Assembly (NCBI GenBank): GCA_030704615.1
Contig: CM060732.1
Span: forward strand, 27,220,001-27,280,000
Source: Takakia lepidozioides
Taxonomy: Eukaryota; Streptophyta; Takakiopsida; Takakiales; Takakiaceae
Reading direction: 5' to 3'
DNA length: 60,000 nt
Below the pieces are notes generated by a model that did not search any database, was not told where the DNA came from, and saw only the letters and a list, made by a program, of their open reading frames with translations. Positions 11,718-22,400 of this stretch are shown one piece after another. Position 1 is the stretch's first letter. The number at the start of each line of letters is the position of its first letter. The translations under genes and the position numbers were made by a program.

Positions 11718-11786
11718 GACAAGGAGAAGCTTTGGAATGAATATTTTTCCGACCCCAGTCAATGGTGGGACAATCAAGGCAACAAG
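11718..11786 (+). CDS. PDF-like module 3, N-terminal half exon (probable 5' exon of the PPR-DYW gene)
   Basis: Encodes DKEKLWNEYFSDPSQWWDNQ followed by GNK, with a candidate acceptor (TAGCAG) just upstream and a GTGAAT donor just downstream. It is open and well conserved. The next exon of the same module (HPRGLDFKCK, YDSLWIDNFKKPAWVDGQL) is in frame with the PPR-DYW coding sequence, so this exon plausibly encodes an N-terminal PDF motif of that protein. The exact splice phase between the two halves could not be fixed: the joins I tried did not give a clean single solution. Confidence 0.45.
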
Positions 11787-11814
11787 GTGAATGCCTCTAA
11801 GATAAGAATGTACT

Positions 11815-11905
11815 GATAAGGCATTGTTTGCCGTAGCCTTGTGGCCATTGACCCCGCGCCCAGTTTGAGCAGAACACAAAGGGACAGAAACTACCTTTGT
11901 CAGGC
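11815..11905 (-). mobile_element. LINE 3'-end fragment (minus orientation)
   Basis: The reverse complement carries the terminal signature of the local LINE family (CAAACTGGGCGCGGGGTCAA, then GGCCACAAGGCTACGGCAAA). It sits inside the putative intron of PDF module 3, so it inserted after the module duplicated, since module 2 lacks it. Confidence 0.75.
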
Positions 11906-12269
11906 TGACGCCTGTAGTAAGAATTACCTTGGAACAGACAATTGATAAGAGAGACAAGCAGATGCAATTCAGAATAGGAACTAATGTGTTAAGTAGGGTT
12001 GGGTTGTTTGCTAGACAAAACTAGGCTGTCATTGTCAGTTGCTAGCAGCAAGGCGAGGATGTGGACGTGATTTGTGCAGAGGCAGGGATAGCTGAAGGAG
12101 CAGGGATAGAGTGTGGGTCCAGATTCATCCAAGAGGGCTGGATTTCAAGTGCAAGCTCACCTATGATTCCCTGTGGATCGATAACTTCAAGAAACCTGCA
12201 TGGGTAGATGGTCAACTGGAAGCAGCAGCAGCGGCAGCGGGACAGTTTATAGAATCAGGCACCTCAACC

Positions 12270-15200
12270 ATGACCACAGCTTCTGAAAGAGGACCAAGAG
12301 AGGGAGTCCACAATACCTCTTCTGGCACTTCTGGGCATGTGAGGGTGCTATGTGAGGCAGGGCGACTGAAAGTGGCTCTACAGACTTTAAACCAAGTAGG
12401 CATTTCAGCAGATTCAGATACTTATGTCCGTCTCTTGCACAAGTGCATCAAGATGAGAGGCCTGGAAGCTGGAAAGCAGGTGCACGCTCACATTATCCAA
12501 AGTGGATTCAAGCCAAACATTTTTCTACACAACACCCTTGTCAACATGTATGTTAAGTGTGGGAGCATCGTGGATGCTCACCAAGTGTTCAACAGAATGC
12601 CACAACGATGTTTGATCACGTGGAATATAATGATGTCAGGATTTACCAAGCACGGGTGTGGTAGGAATGCTTTGGAGACATATGAGCAAATGATGCGGGA
12701 AGGGGTGAAGCCCGATCACATCACATTTGTTTGTGTTTGCAATGCATGTGCGAGCCTGGCAGCCCTGGAGAAGGGTAAAGAGGTCCATGGTGACATCGTC
12801 AAAGCTGGAATTGTACCAGATGTCATTCTGAACAGTACCCTCGTGGACATGTATGCCAAATGTGGGTGCATTGAGGCTGCAAAGGAAGTGTTCAACAATA
12901 TGGCTGAACGGAATGTGGTGTCGTGGAGCGCGATGATCGCAGGATACGCACAGCAGGGGCGCGGGATGGAGGCTTTGGAGACGTATGAGCAAATGATGTG
13001 GGAAGGGGTGAAACCCAACCACATCACATTTGTTTGTCTTTGCAATGCGTGTGCAAGCCTGGCAGTCCTGGAAAAGGGCAAAAAGGTCCATGGTGACATC
13101 GTCAAAGGTGGAATTGTACCAGATGTTAATCTGAACACTGCCCTGATCAACATGTATGCCAAATGTGGGAGCATTGAGGATGCAAAGGAGGTGTTCAACA
13201 ATATGGCTCAACGAGATGTGGTGTCGTGGAGCGTGATGATCACAGGATATGCACAGCAGGGGCGCGGAATGGAGGCTTTGGAGACCTATGAGCAAATGAT
13301 ATGGGAAGGGGTGAAGCCCGACCACATCACGTTTGTTTGCGTTTGCAATGCGTGTGCAAGCCTGGCAACCCTGGAAAAGGGCAAAAAGGTCCATGGTGAC
13401 ATTGTCAAAGCTGGCATTGTCCCAGATGTTGTTCTGAACACTGCTATGGTGAACATGTACGCCAAATGTGGGAGCATTGAGGATGCAAAGGAGGTGTTCA
13501 ACAATATGGCTCAACGAGATGTGGTGTCGTGGAACGCGATGATTGCAGGATATGCACAGCAGGGACATGGGATGGAGGCTTTGGAGACGTATGAGCAAAT
13601 GATGAGGGAAGGGGTGAAGCCTGACCTCATCACATTTGTTTGCGTATGCAATGCATGTGCAATCCTGGCAGCCCTGGAAAAGGGCAAAGAGGTCCATGGT
13701 GACATTGTCAAAGCTAGAATTGTACCAGATGTTGTTCTGAACACTGCTCTGATGAACATGTATGCCAAATGTGGGAGCATGGAGGATGCCAAGGAAGTGT
13801 TCAACAATATGGGTCAACAAGATGTGGTGTCGTGGAGCGCGATGATCGCAGGATATGCACATCAAGGGCGCGGGATGGAGGCGTTGGAGACGTATGAGCA
13901 AATGATGAAGGAAGGGGTGAAGCCCGACCACATCACATTTGTTTGTGTATGCAATGCGTGTGCGAGCCTAGCAGCCCTGGGAAAGGGCAAAAATGTCCAC
14001 AGTGACATTGTCAAAGCTGGAATTGTACCAGATGTTGTTCTGAACACTGCTCTGGTGAACATGTATGCCAAATGTGGGAGCATTGAGGATGCAAAGGTAG
14101 TGTTCGACAATATGGCCCAACAAGATGTGGTGTCGTGGAACACGTTGATTGCAGGATATTCACAGCAGGGGCGTGGGATGGAGGCTTTGGAGACGTATGA
14201 GCAAATGATGCGGGAAGGGGTGAAGCCCGACCACATCACGTTTGTTTGCGTATGCAATGCGTGTGCGAGCCTTGCAGCCCTGGAAAAGGGCAAAGAGGTC
14301 CATGATGACATCGTCAAAGTTGGAATTGTGCCAGATGTCATTCTCAACAATACCCTCGTGGACATGTATGCCAAATGTGGGAGCATCGAGGATGCAAAGG
14401 GAGTGTTCGATAATATGGCCGCACGAGATGTGGTGTCCTGGAATGCGATGCTCGCAGGATATACCCAGCATGGTTGTCATAGGGAGGCCTTGCAACTATT
14501 TGAAGAAATGCAGAAGGAAGGCTTGAGGCCGGACAGTATCGCCTTTATATGTGTTCTCTCTGCATGTAGCCATGCTGGCCTATTGGATGAAGGAAGACGC
14601 TACTTTCATTGCCTGAGTCGAGATGATGCCGTCACTCCGACAGTGAAGCACTTTGGCTGCATGGTGGACCTTCTTGGACGTGCGGGGCAATTGGATGAGG
14701 CAGAGAACCTCATTAATAAAATGCCAATCAAACCAGATGTTGTTGTGTGGAAGGCCTTGCTTGGTGCCTGCAGAATCCATGGCAATGTGGAGGTGGCTGA
14801 ACGTGCAGCAACATCTCTTCTTAAGTGGGATGAATGGGATGCTGCGACTTACGTGTTGCTATCAAACATCTATGCAGCAGCTGGCAAGTGGGACAATAGT
14901 GCAAAGGTGAGAAAAATGATGAAGGTCAGAGGGGTTAGAAAGGAGCCAGGTCGCTGCTGCATTGAGGTTGCCAACAGGGTGCACACCTTTGTTGTAGATG
15001 ACAAATTGCATCCCAAAATTGTGGAAATCCATGCTGAGCTGAGAAGATTGTCTGGGCAGATGAAGGAGGCAGGGTATGTGCCTGACACACGCTTTGCATT
15101 GCATGATGTGGGGGAGGAGCAAAAGGAATTTTCTCTGTGCCACCACAGTGAGAAGCTGGCCATTGGTTTTGGGCTGATCAGCACGGCCCCTAGGACACCT

Positions 15201-15353
15201 CTCCGACTCATCAAGAATCTTCGGGTGTGTGGTGACTGCCACACCTCCACCAAGTTCATCTCAAAGATTGTTGGCCGAGCGATTATTGTACGGGACGCTA
15301 ACCGCTTTCACCACTTTGAAGATGGGGTTTGTTCTTGTGGGGATTACTGGTGA
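12270..15353 (+). CDS. Pentatricopeptide repeat protein, PLS class with E and DYW domains
   Basis: The first ATG gives 1,027 aa. The frame stays open upstream to about 12,090 through an exon encoding the PDF C-half (SLWIDNFKKPAWVDG), so the mature start may lie in an upstream exon. About two dozen PPR motifs in P-L-S triplets (KMRGLEAGKQVHAHIIQSG; MYAKCGSIEDAKEVF; RDVVSWSAMIAGYAQQGRG) are followed by E/E+ motifs (MPIKPDVVVWKALLGACRIH; VRKEPG) and a complete DYW domain. That domain carries the zinc-binding deaminase signature (CHHSEKLA, then CGDCH) and ends exactly in CSCGDYW. DYW proteins of this class bind organellar transcripts and catalyse C-to-U editing, usually in plastids or mitochondria. 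No targeting peptide can be read because the N-terminus is unresolved. Six triplets are near-identical copies. The frame has no stop, so I consider it functional. Confidence 0.93.
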   Translation: MTTASERGPREGVHNTSSGTSGHVRVLCEAGRLKVALQTLNQVGISADSDTYVRLLHKCIKMRGLEAGKQVHAHIIQSGFKPNIFLHNTLVNMYVKCGSIVDAHQVFNRMPQRCLITWNIMMSGFTKHGCGRNALETYEQMMREGVKPDHITFVCVCNACASLAALEKGKEVHGDIVKAGIVPDVILNSTLVDMYAKCGCIEAAKEVFNNMAERNVVSWSAMIAGYAQQGRGMEALETYEQMMWEGVKPNHITFVCLCNACASLAVLEKGKKVHGDIVKGGIVPDVNLNTALINMYAKCGSIEDAKEVFNNMAQRDVVSWSVMITGYAQQGRGMEALETYEQMIWEGVKPDHITFVCVCNACASLATLEKGKKVHGDIVKAGIVPDVVLNTAMVNMYAKCGSIEDAKEVFNNMAQRDVVSWNAMIAGYAQQGHGMEALETYEQMMREGVKPDLITFVCVCNACAILAALEKGKEVHGDIVKARIVPDVVLNTALMNMYAKCGSMEDAKEVFNNMGQQDVVSWSAMIAGYAHQGRGMEALETYEQMMKEGVKPDHITFVCVCNACASLAALGKGKNVHSDIVKAGIVPDVVLNTALVNMYAKCGSIEDAKVVFDNMAQQDVVSWNTLIAGYSQQGRGMEALETYEQMMREGVKPDHITFVCVCNACASLAALEKGKEVHDDIVKVGIVPDVILNNTLVDMYAKCGSIEDAKGVFDNMAARDVVSWNAMLAGYTQHGCHREALQLFEEMQKEGLRPDSIAFICVLSACSHAGLLDEGRRYFHCLSRDDAVTPTVKHFGCMVDLLGRAGQLDEAENLINKMPIKPDVVVWKALLGACRIHGNVEVAERAATSLLKWDEWDAATYVLLSNIYAAAGKWDNSAKVRKMMKVRGVRKEPGRCCIEVANRVHTFVVDDKLHPKIVEIHAELRRLSGQMKEAGYVPDTRFALHDVGEEQKEFSLCHHSEKLAIGFGLISTAPRTPLRLIKNLRVCGDCHTSTKFISKIVGRAIIVRDANRFHHFEDGVCSCGDYW
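12666..14483 (+). repeat. Six in-frame 303-bp tandem repeats within the PPR gene
   Basis: The phrase GAGGCTTTGGAGAC recurs at 12,969, 13,272, 13,575, 13,878 and 14,181, exactly 303 bp apart. A diverged first unit begins at 12,666 and the array ends at 14,483. Each unit encodes one 101-residue P-L-S triplet. DNA identity between units is very high, including third codon positions, which points to recent unequal exchange or gene conversion rather than ancient repeats. Confidence 0.93.
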
Positions 15354-16427
15354 AACTACCTTCTCTGGAAAGGTGCGTCTTACTTCATTCGGTGATCTCT
15401 GTAGCTACTCAGTTCATCCACCATTTCCTGCGAATATTGACCATGGTGTACTGTTGAGGGCATATTCACAGGAAAATGATGGTCGGGTCCACCCAGCATA
15501 GGCTGGAAGTCAGCCCATAATTGCACTTAACTGGAGCAGGTAATAAGTAAAGGGGGGGATTTAACTGACTCTGGTGACAGTGGAAGAGAACATTATATGC
15601 CACAGAATAGAAAACGACCATATGGCAAGAAAGTGTTCATTGTGTCTCGTGTCTCTTTAGTGGGGATAGGAAAGATGTCGCAAGAAGACTGATAGCAGCA
15701 TTAAAATATGGCAACTTCATAGTCTATCAGTCTATTAGACCAGATTGACCAGATCTCAAGCACCCATTTTTCTCTTCGTATTTTAGAGCCACCTCCCCTA
15801 CCATAATCATAATGGTGATGGTAGTAGGTAGATGGATCAATGGATTGTGCTTCAACCTAACTTACATGGATTGTTCTTCAACATCTGCAGCTTTGATTTG
15901 TCATTGAATGAGGTCACAGGAAGGTGTTGGTGATATGAACTGATCCACGCTGCCAGATTTCTGAGCTTTGATTCAAGTTATTGTTTAAGTTATGTTGTAA
16001 CTTATCTTAGATTTTGAAATAACAAGTTTCCACAATAGATATTTTACTCAGCACACTCCGCATTTAAATACAAGAAGCACATGTCCAACTCAACTTCTTT
16101 CACGCAATCAGTCCAGCCAGAAATAGGGACAAAGTACACTTCTGGCAATTGGAAAGTGGGAAGACCTCGCATTTGCATGGCAAGAGGAAACTTTACTTGT
16201 GCTTGACATAGCAAATATGTTGCTCCTAATCCTGAATATGATACACTCATTAGGCTTTTGACATTTATCAGCTTGGCCTGAAGTCTATTCCGCACTCTAG
16301 ACAACCCATACAAAGTTCCCCTCAACGATAGAGATACTTAGAATGAATGCAACTGCTCATCTTATTCACTAGTCGAAAGACTGTCTCTACGGACATTGGC
16401 ATGCACAAAATTTCTTGCCAGAAGACT
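15354..16427. other. 3' flank of the PPR gene and end of HCF145; no further gene
   Basis: Convergent intergenic space between the PPR gene (plus) and the HCF145-like gene (minus). The stretch 15,811-15,976 resembles 38,505-38,680. The minus-strand frame at 16,044-16,325 has no recognisable domain. Confidence 0.45.
15811..15976. repeat. Dispersed repeat, copy related to 38,505-38,680
   Basis: Shares ordered blocks with the second copy: GTAGGTAGATGGATCA (with a small indel), then TTCAAC, then GCTGCCAGA, then GAGCTTTGATTC near the right end. Identity is moderate. Element type unknown. Confidence 0.4.
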
Positions 16428-19400
16428 TCACATGTCGAGCAGATCAGACCCGAACCCCCGTCGCATTGTAATCCACTTGGTGGATTCGGCAGGAAGTGAG
16501 GTCTTCAAAGGAAGTTTTAGGTTAGATTCATCCTCAGATATGACCTTCTGTGGTTGCGTAGGGAGCTCTACCTTCGAGCTTGGATACTTTTGTCGCTTTC
16601 TCACTTTCAAGCCTAAAATACGGGCCACTTCTTGGAGTCCTCCCCACTTTTCTAACGAGCGTGCAAGGCCATACCGGCCTGCGCCCCCCACCATCTCCCA
16701 GTCAGCCATCAAGACAAAAAATGAGATCACTGCCATTAACAAATGATGGACATTGTACCAAATGCTCGCTGGTCTATTCATCACAAATGGATTTAAGAGA
16801 TAAATAGAGAGCTTACCAGCCCTTTCTAGCGACTTCCTAGTTGGCATGTATGTTTTGTCTTTGCCGTATTCTTTCTGAAACATCAGAATCTGCATTTACC
16901 CCGAGAGCCACACTATCTTCTGTGTCAGATAGTCTCCTTATCCTCTGGACAAGGCTACCAACTCTCTTTCTCTCTCTCTCTCTCTCCCTCTCCTTTGAAC
17001 AGTAAACAGATGCAGGGATGAAGAGATGGTAATTGCCCGATGCGCGGGCAACCTGAACACAATATCCAAAATCCGGGATATTCTCGCCAGAGGGTGACCC
17101 TCAGGAACATCAAGAACATGGTTACTGCACCTATGTTCACCAACTTTGAAAATCTTGAGGCTGAGTCTAAAGCCCTAGCCTGGTGGCGGTCTAACTTTTG
17201 GGCTACTCACACACATCTTCAGGAACATCAAGAACATGGTTCCTGCACCTATCTTCACCAACTTTTAATACCTGGAGGCTGAGCCTGAAGCCCTGGCCCT
17301 GTTGGAGTCTAATAGCTGGGCAACTCACGCACACAGCAGGTTGACCCCTGTGTGAAGAGGATATCTGGAAAGCCTGAATTAATTTTCTATACCAAAGGTA
17401 AGTCCCACTACCGGAGTGAGCCCCTCACGAAGGTAGTGTCTGTTCCCTTTGTTCCACCCAAACTGGGCGCAGGGTCTATGGCCAGAAGGCTACGGCCTTA
17501 TGAGCACATTCTATCACACACACACAGTGTAAACCCATGCAATCCATCTTGTTGGTTGATATTCTTTTGCAAGAAAAGAGAGAATTAGTATCTGATAGGG
17601 AAACCCATCAGACATACAGACCTCCTTGTGGATGTTTTGCAAGTCGTCCCAGTAGCCACGAGGCTTGCGCTCCTTATAAGCCAATTGCAGATTCAAGCGA
17701 GCAGCTATGGGCCCAAATCCACCCATGCGCGCAATAGCCTTTTCCAAATCCACCCGTCCACCATCCCGTAACTCACACCTCATTGGCATAACCCCCTGTT
17801 TTCCCTGCTCACATAATAGCACCCCGCGGAAGTTGGTCTAACATGGAGACTGCAGTTTTGGTTCTACTATCTTCATCTTGTCAACATGGGATTTTGATGT
17901 CCAGCTCTGAGAAGCATGCCACTAGCAGCCAACCAGGGAAACACGAATGGACCACATAAGAGGGCACTGATGAGGCAAAATAGGGAGAAATTACAACTGT
18001 GCATACTACCTCCTCGGCAATGAAGTTTAAGAGCTCCCTTTCCAACACGTTGAAGTCTCGCTGGAGGCCTGCCACCAGCGGTCTCCTACGACCTCGTGGG
18101 GGCTCATGCCCCAGGTTTTGCACTGTTCCACTGGCAGCTTTCACAGGATTTGAAATGAGGACTTGGCATTCCTTGGCCAGAGGAGTGCTTCCATCATTGC
18201 CACTTTCTCTCTCCGTTTTGTTAGTAGGGGGATCCGGCCAATGGAGACCTTCTAGGGTCTCTTGCTCTCGGAGCTCGACACGGTCTCGAATGGCGCATAA
18301 GTTTGCAGGAAGATCCTCATAAATAACCTGTAATGATGTAGGCCGTTAAACAAAAGAGAGGGGCCGAGAGAGAGAGTGGGCTGAATGGGCCTACGAAGAC
18401 CATAGGAAAACAACACGAGACAGAGAGGGACAGAAAGAAAGGAAGAAATAGACTTTAACGTCTGGCAAAAGCTCAAAGAGCTGAAAGACGCAGGATATAA
18501 CAAAGAAAGTGGGACCCTCCACGAACAGCCCACAAACAACGAGATGGACCGCCTCATGCAGATATGGCTGCCAAGCATTTCTGTTCCTTATAATGAAAGA
18601 CCTCAACAAGGGATTGGCTGTCCCAGAATAGGCAAGAGTATCGTGCCCGGATCTCATAGTAGACAGCAGTGAAACAAGAAATGTTGCTCAGGTTAAATCT
18701 CCCTTCTGTCACCTCTAGTGCACACTGGGCACCAGCTCCAGGTTTTCGCATCCACTAGTCTGTGTCTGCAGATGCTATGAGCCCACCCAGAACCTTCACC
18801 ATGCCCTTAGAGGAGATGGAAATAGAGTTGCAGACAAGTAACTGAGCTGCAAGATTCTATCATTGTGGAGACCAAATATGTGAAAGAAGCTTGGAAGAAA
18901 TGTCCAGACCTGCTACAAGAATGGAACTCTATAACATCCACAGGAAAAAAAAAACATAATAATGTCAATGAATGCCTCAAAGGGTCCATTGGACAAAGTT
19001 CAAAGAAAACCCACATGAAGAAACATCAAATCACATTCGAACAGAAAGAAACTCTATATTTGGTCCAAAGAGGGGATTCAGAAAGAAACAAGAAAAGTAC
19101 ATCCACAGGAGGGTACTCAGGAGAACTACATGAAAGGAACCCTAAAATGTCAACAGAAAGACCCAAGAGGTTATGGGACAAGAACACAGAACAACCAAAC
19201 AAAAGAGCAGAAAACCAGGCCTAAAGCCCGTATACATACAGCGTGCCTCACAAAAGTTTATAACATCCATGGAAAGCCCAACAGCTGATGGAACAAGTAG
19301 ATTAACAACAAATACAGAAAAACCACACCTCCTCAACGATAGCCTCTGCAAGGAGGGAATCCTTGTGCATCTTGGTGTCCACCACATATTTGAGCAGTGT

Positions 19401-22400
19401 ATGCTGTGTGCCCAGAGGCTCTAGTGTCCATTTTCCTTGGAAGGAATCAAAGTCGCCCTCCACTTGCTGGAAGACAATCTCATACTGGGGCCTCTCCCAC
19501 AAATCCAAAACAACGCGTGCATGCAGTACCATGTACAGCAGGCACTTGCAGCCCTCCTGCTCAGCCACAGATATCACAGAAAGACCCTCGAACCTTGTTT
19601 GAAAGCCATTTTTCAAAACTTGCAGCACACAGCTCCTCTTGGGTTCAAAATCTCCAATACATCAGACTCTTTTTACAGTAGCGGTGGAGAGATAGACATA
19701 ACATACCTGAAGGAGGCGGACTTTGTTCTTCTCTCTGGACAGTACATGGCTAACTGCCAAGTTAGGGATAAACCTGCAATTGCACCCAGCATTTATCACC
19801 TCCCTTAAACTCTACGTTTTGGGTTCATAGCAGAAGCTGACCTCAGATGTTCTCTGTGCATATCCAAAGAAATCCCCTCACAGGGGATTGGTTGGTGACT
19901 GATGGACTGGACCGGCAAAGATGTAGTATCAGAAAGCATCTGGTTAAATCTGGCACTGATCCTCCCGTTTATTGCAAGGATGTGTGCTTCAGGACAATGA
20001 CAACCACTACCAGTCTGGCCATAGCAGAGAATGTACTCATGCCGTTCCCTGCCAACGTTGGCTTGCCATAGCTTTGCGGGCATCGACCCCGTGGGAAACT
20101 AACCCTCCGGAGACTTTTGTGGGTTTGCACGTTTGCACCCACCAGAATTTAGCTTATCCTCACAGCTCAGCTGCAGGTATAAAGTTATTTTCCAGCAACT
20201 GCCCTTAATGGCCTCACAGAGGCACTTGTCTGCATGGCAGACTTGACAGCTGAGCTGGAGTTAATTGATTTTACATTTATAGCCCTGCATTTAGTACAGA
20301 AATGACATGCATGGCGAAGGACATGCATGGCGAAGGCATCTCCCCACCACTCTGTGCAGGCAGGTGGCCATAGCAGTGAGAAAGAAAAAAAGAAATGCAA
20401 CGGTACTGCGGGAAGCTCAACGAGCTTACGGGACGAGGAGAAAGAAACAAGATAGAGAGAGGGGCCCCAAGCATCCCAAAAGCAACTATTGCTCAAGGTA
20501 TTGTCTAAGAGTCAACGCTTCATGCAGGTAAGCTGCCAAGCATTTCTGATCCTCCTGACAGAAGACCTCCATGAGATTGAATATCCCAGAATAGACAGTT
20601 GAATCTCCCACGGATTTCATTATAGAAGGGCAGTGAAAGAAGAAATGTTCCTGTTCTTCCTAGCACGAGCAGGGCATAGGCGGTCCTCACGTTGCAGATT
20701 TTCCCACCTACAGTATCCTTGGCAGAACTTCTAGGTCTAACAGTGAGGGGTCTTCTGCTGAATGGAGGGACACAGTTGGAAAAACTGTTCCTATGATTCA
20801 AAACAGCCCTGATGAACTGGAGTATATTTCAATGGCTTATAATGCTCCCATTAGTTCTTCTGAGATTGTGGAAGCAATTGAACATTTAAATGGATATAAA
20901 GCTGGTGGATCTGATGGTATTGTCAACGAGCTTATCAAGCACGGTGGCGATCCCATGATAGAGGCCCTAGTTCTCCTCTTTAACCTTATCTGGAAGACTG
21001 AAATGATCCCCTTTCACTGGCGACAGGGGGTCATTGTCAATCTATACAAGAAGGGTGACAGAGAAGAACCGGGGAACTACCGTGGCATCACGCTCCTCAA
21101 TGCTGTTGGCAAGACATTCTGCAGAGTTATAAGTACTCGTCTCGAGGTTGATCTGGAGTCTAGAGGTTGTTTCCACGAAGGCCAAGCTGGCTTTCGGCGA
21201 AACAGGGGCTGTGTGGATCATATCTTCACTCTAAGCCAGATTATCCAGGGAAGGAAAAAAGAAGGGAAACAACTTATGTTTTTTTCCTGGATGTCAAAAA
21301 GGCTTATGACACAGTGTGGAGAGATGGCCTATGGTTCCGCCTCTGGTCTTGTGGGATCAAGGGAAAGATGTGGAGAGTTGTCCACAACTTGTATGCTCAC
21401 ACCAAAAGCTGTGTCACTGTTAACAGACAGAAGTCCAACTTCTTTGACATAAACCAAGGTGTAGCTCAAGGATGTACTCTCTCCCCTCTGCTCTTCAATG
21501 TTTTCATCAATCAACTCCTCGAGGATGTGGAAAGTGAGGGATTTGGGTTAAGGGTGGGTGATACCACCATACCAGCCCTTATGTTTGCGGATGACTTCGC
21601 AGGCATAGGGGAGACTCCAACCAATCTCCAGGAGTTGATTGATTGCGCGAAGAGATACTTTGATCTTTGGGGGCTAGAGGCTAATGTCAGCAAATGTGCA
21701 GTGGTAGCTTTCAACGACAGAGGAGAGGGAGGAAGTGATCTTAAGTGGCAGTGGGGTAGCCAAGAGATCACGGTCCTCCCTTCCTACACTTACCTGGGCG
21801 TTGAGTTTTCCTCCAATTGTAATTGGGATGCACATATCCAGAAAGTTGTTCAAACTGGCAAGGGCAAAGCTCTGGGGCTCACTAAATTTTTCCACTGCAG
21901 AGGGGTCAACTCTGAGGTTAAGAAAACCATGCTTTGTCGCGTTATTAGACCTGCCTTGGAGTACGGATCTGCTATATGGGCTGATAACTCCAACCAGGCT
22001 AAGTCTCTAGAATCCATTCAAGTGGGGGTGCTTAAGGAGTGTATGTCAGCATGCTCCAAAACAGCCAATGTGGCTGTTCGGGGTGAGTTTGGCATTCCGT
22101 CCTTAAGCTCCCGACGAGATGAATTCAAGGTCAGATGGTGGGGTCAGCTGCAACATATGCCCAACACCAGATATCCTAAGTTAATCGACTCTATATCTTG
22201 GAACAGGACCGCCCTGTCAAACAGGCTAAGTCCTGGCAGAAGAGAGTAGAAGAGATTCTCAAGGACCTGGACCTGGATCCGCAAGTCTTGACCCTGCTGG
22301 ATAAATCTGACTTAGAGGCTGTTGTGTCCTCAGCCATGTCTGTTGCCATGAGATTGTCTGATGAAAATGAAGTCAGGCAGAAAACTTTCCTGAACTTGTT

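Noticed and set aside
12111-12269. GTG at 12,111 as the start codon of the PPR gene
   Set aside because: It is not an ATG and lies inside a PDF-motif exon that continues upstream in frame; the first ATG in this exon is at 12,270.
12636-13931. 431-codon minus-strand frame (and others at 13,286-14,495) across the PPR gene
   Set aside because: These are antisense shadows of the 303-bp PPR repeats; their apparent internal repetition copies the sense-strand repeat, and the sense frame has clear PPR and DYW motifs.
19805-20083. 92-codon minus-strand frame near the HCF145 second-domain exons
   Set aside because: No match to the HCF145 sequence; the real exons on either side (19,707-19,773 and 23,551-23,651) join perfectly without it.
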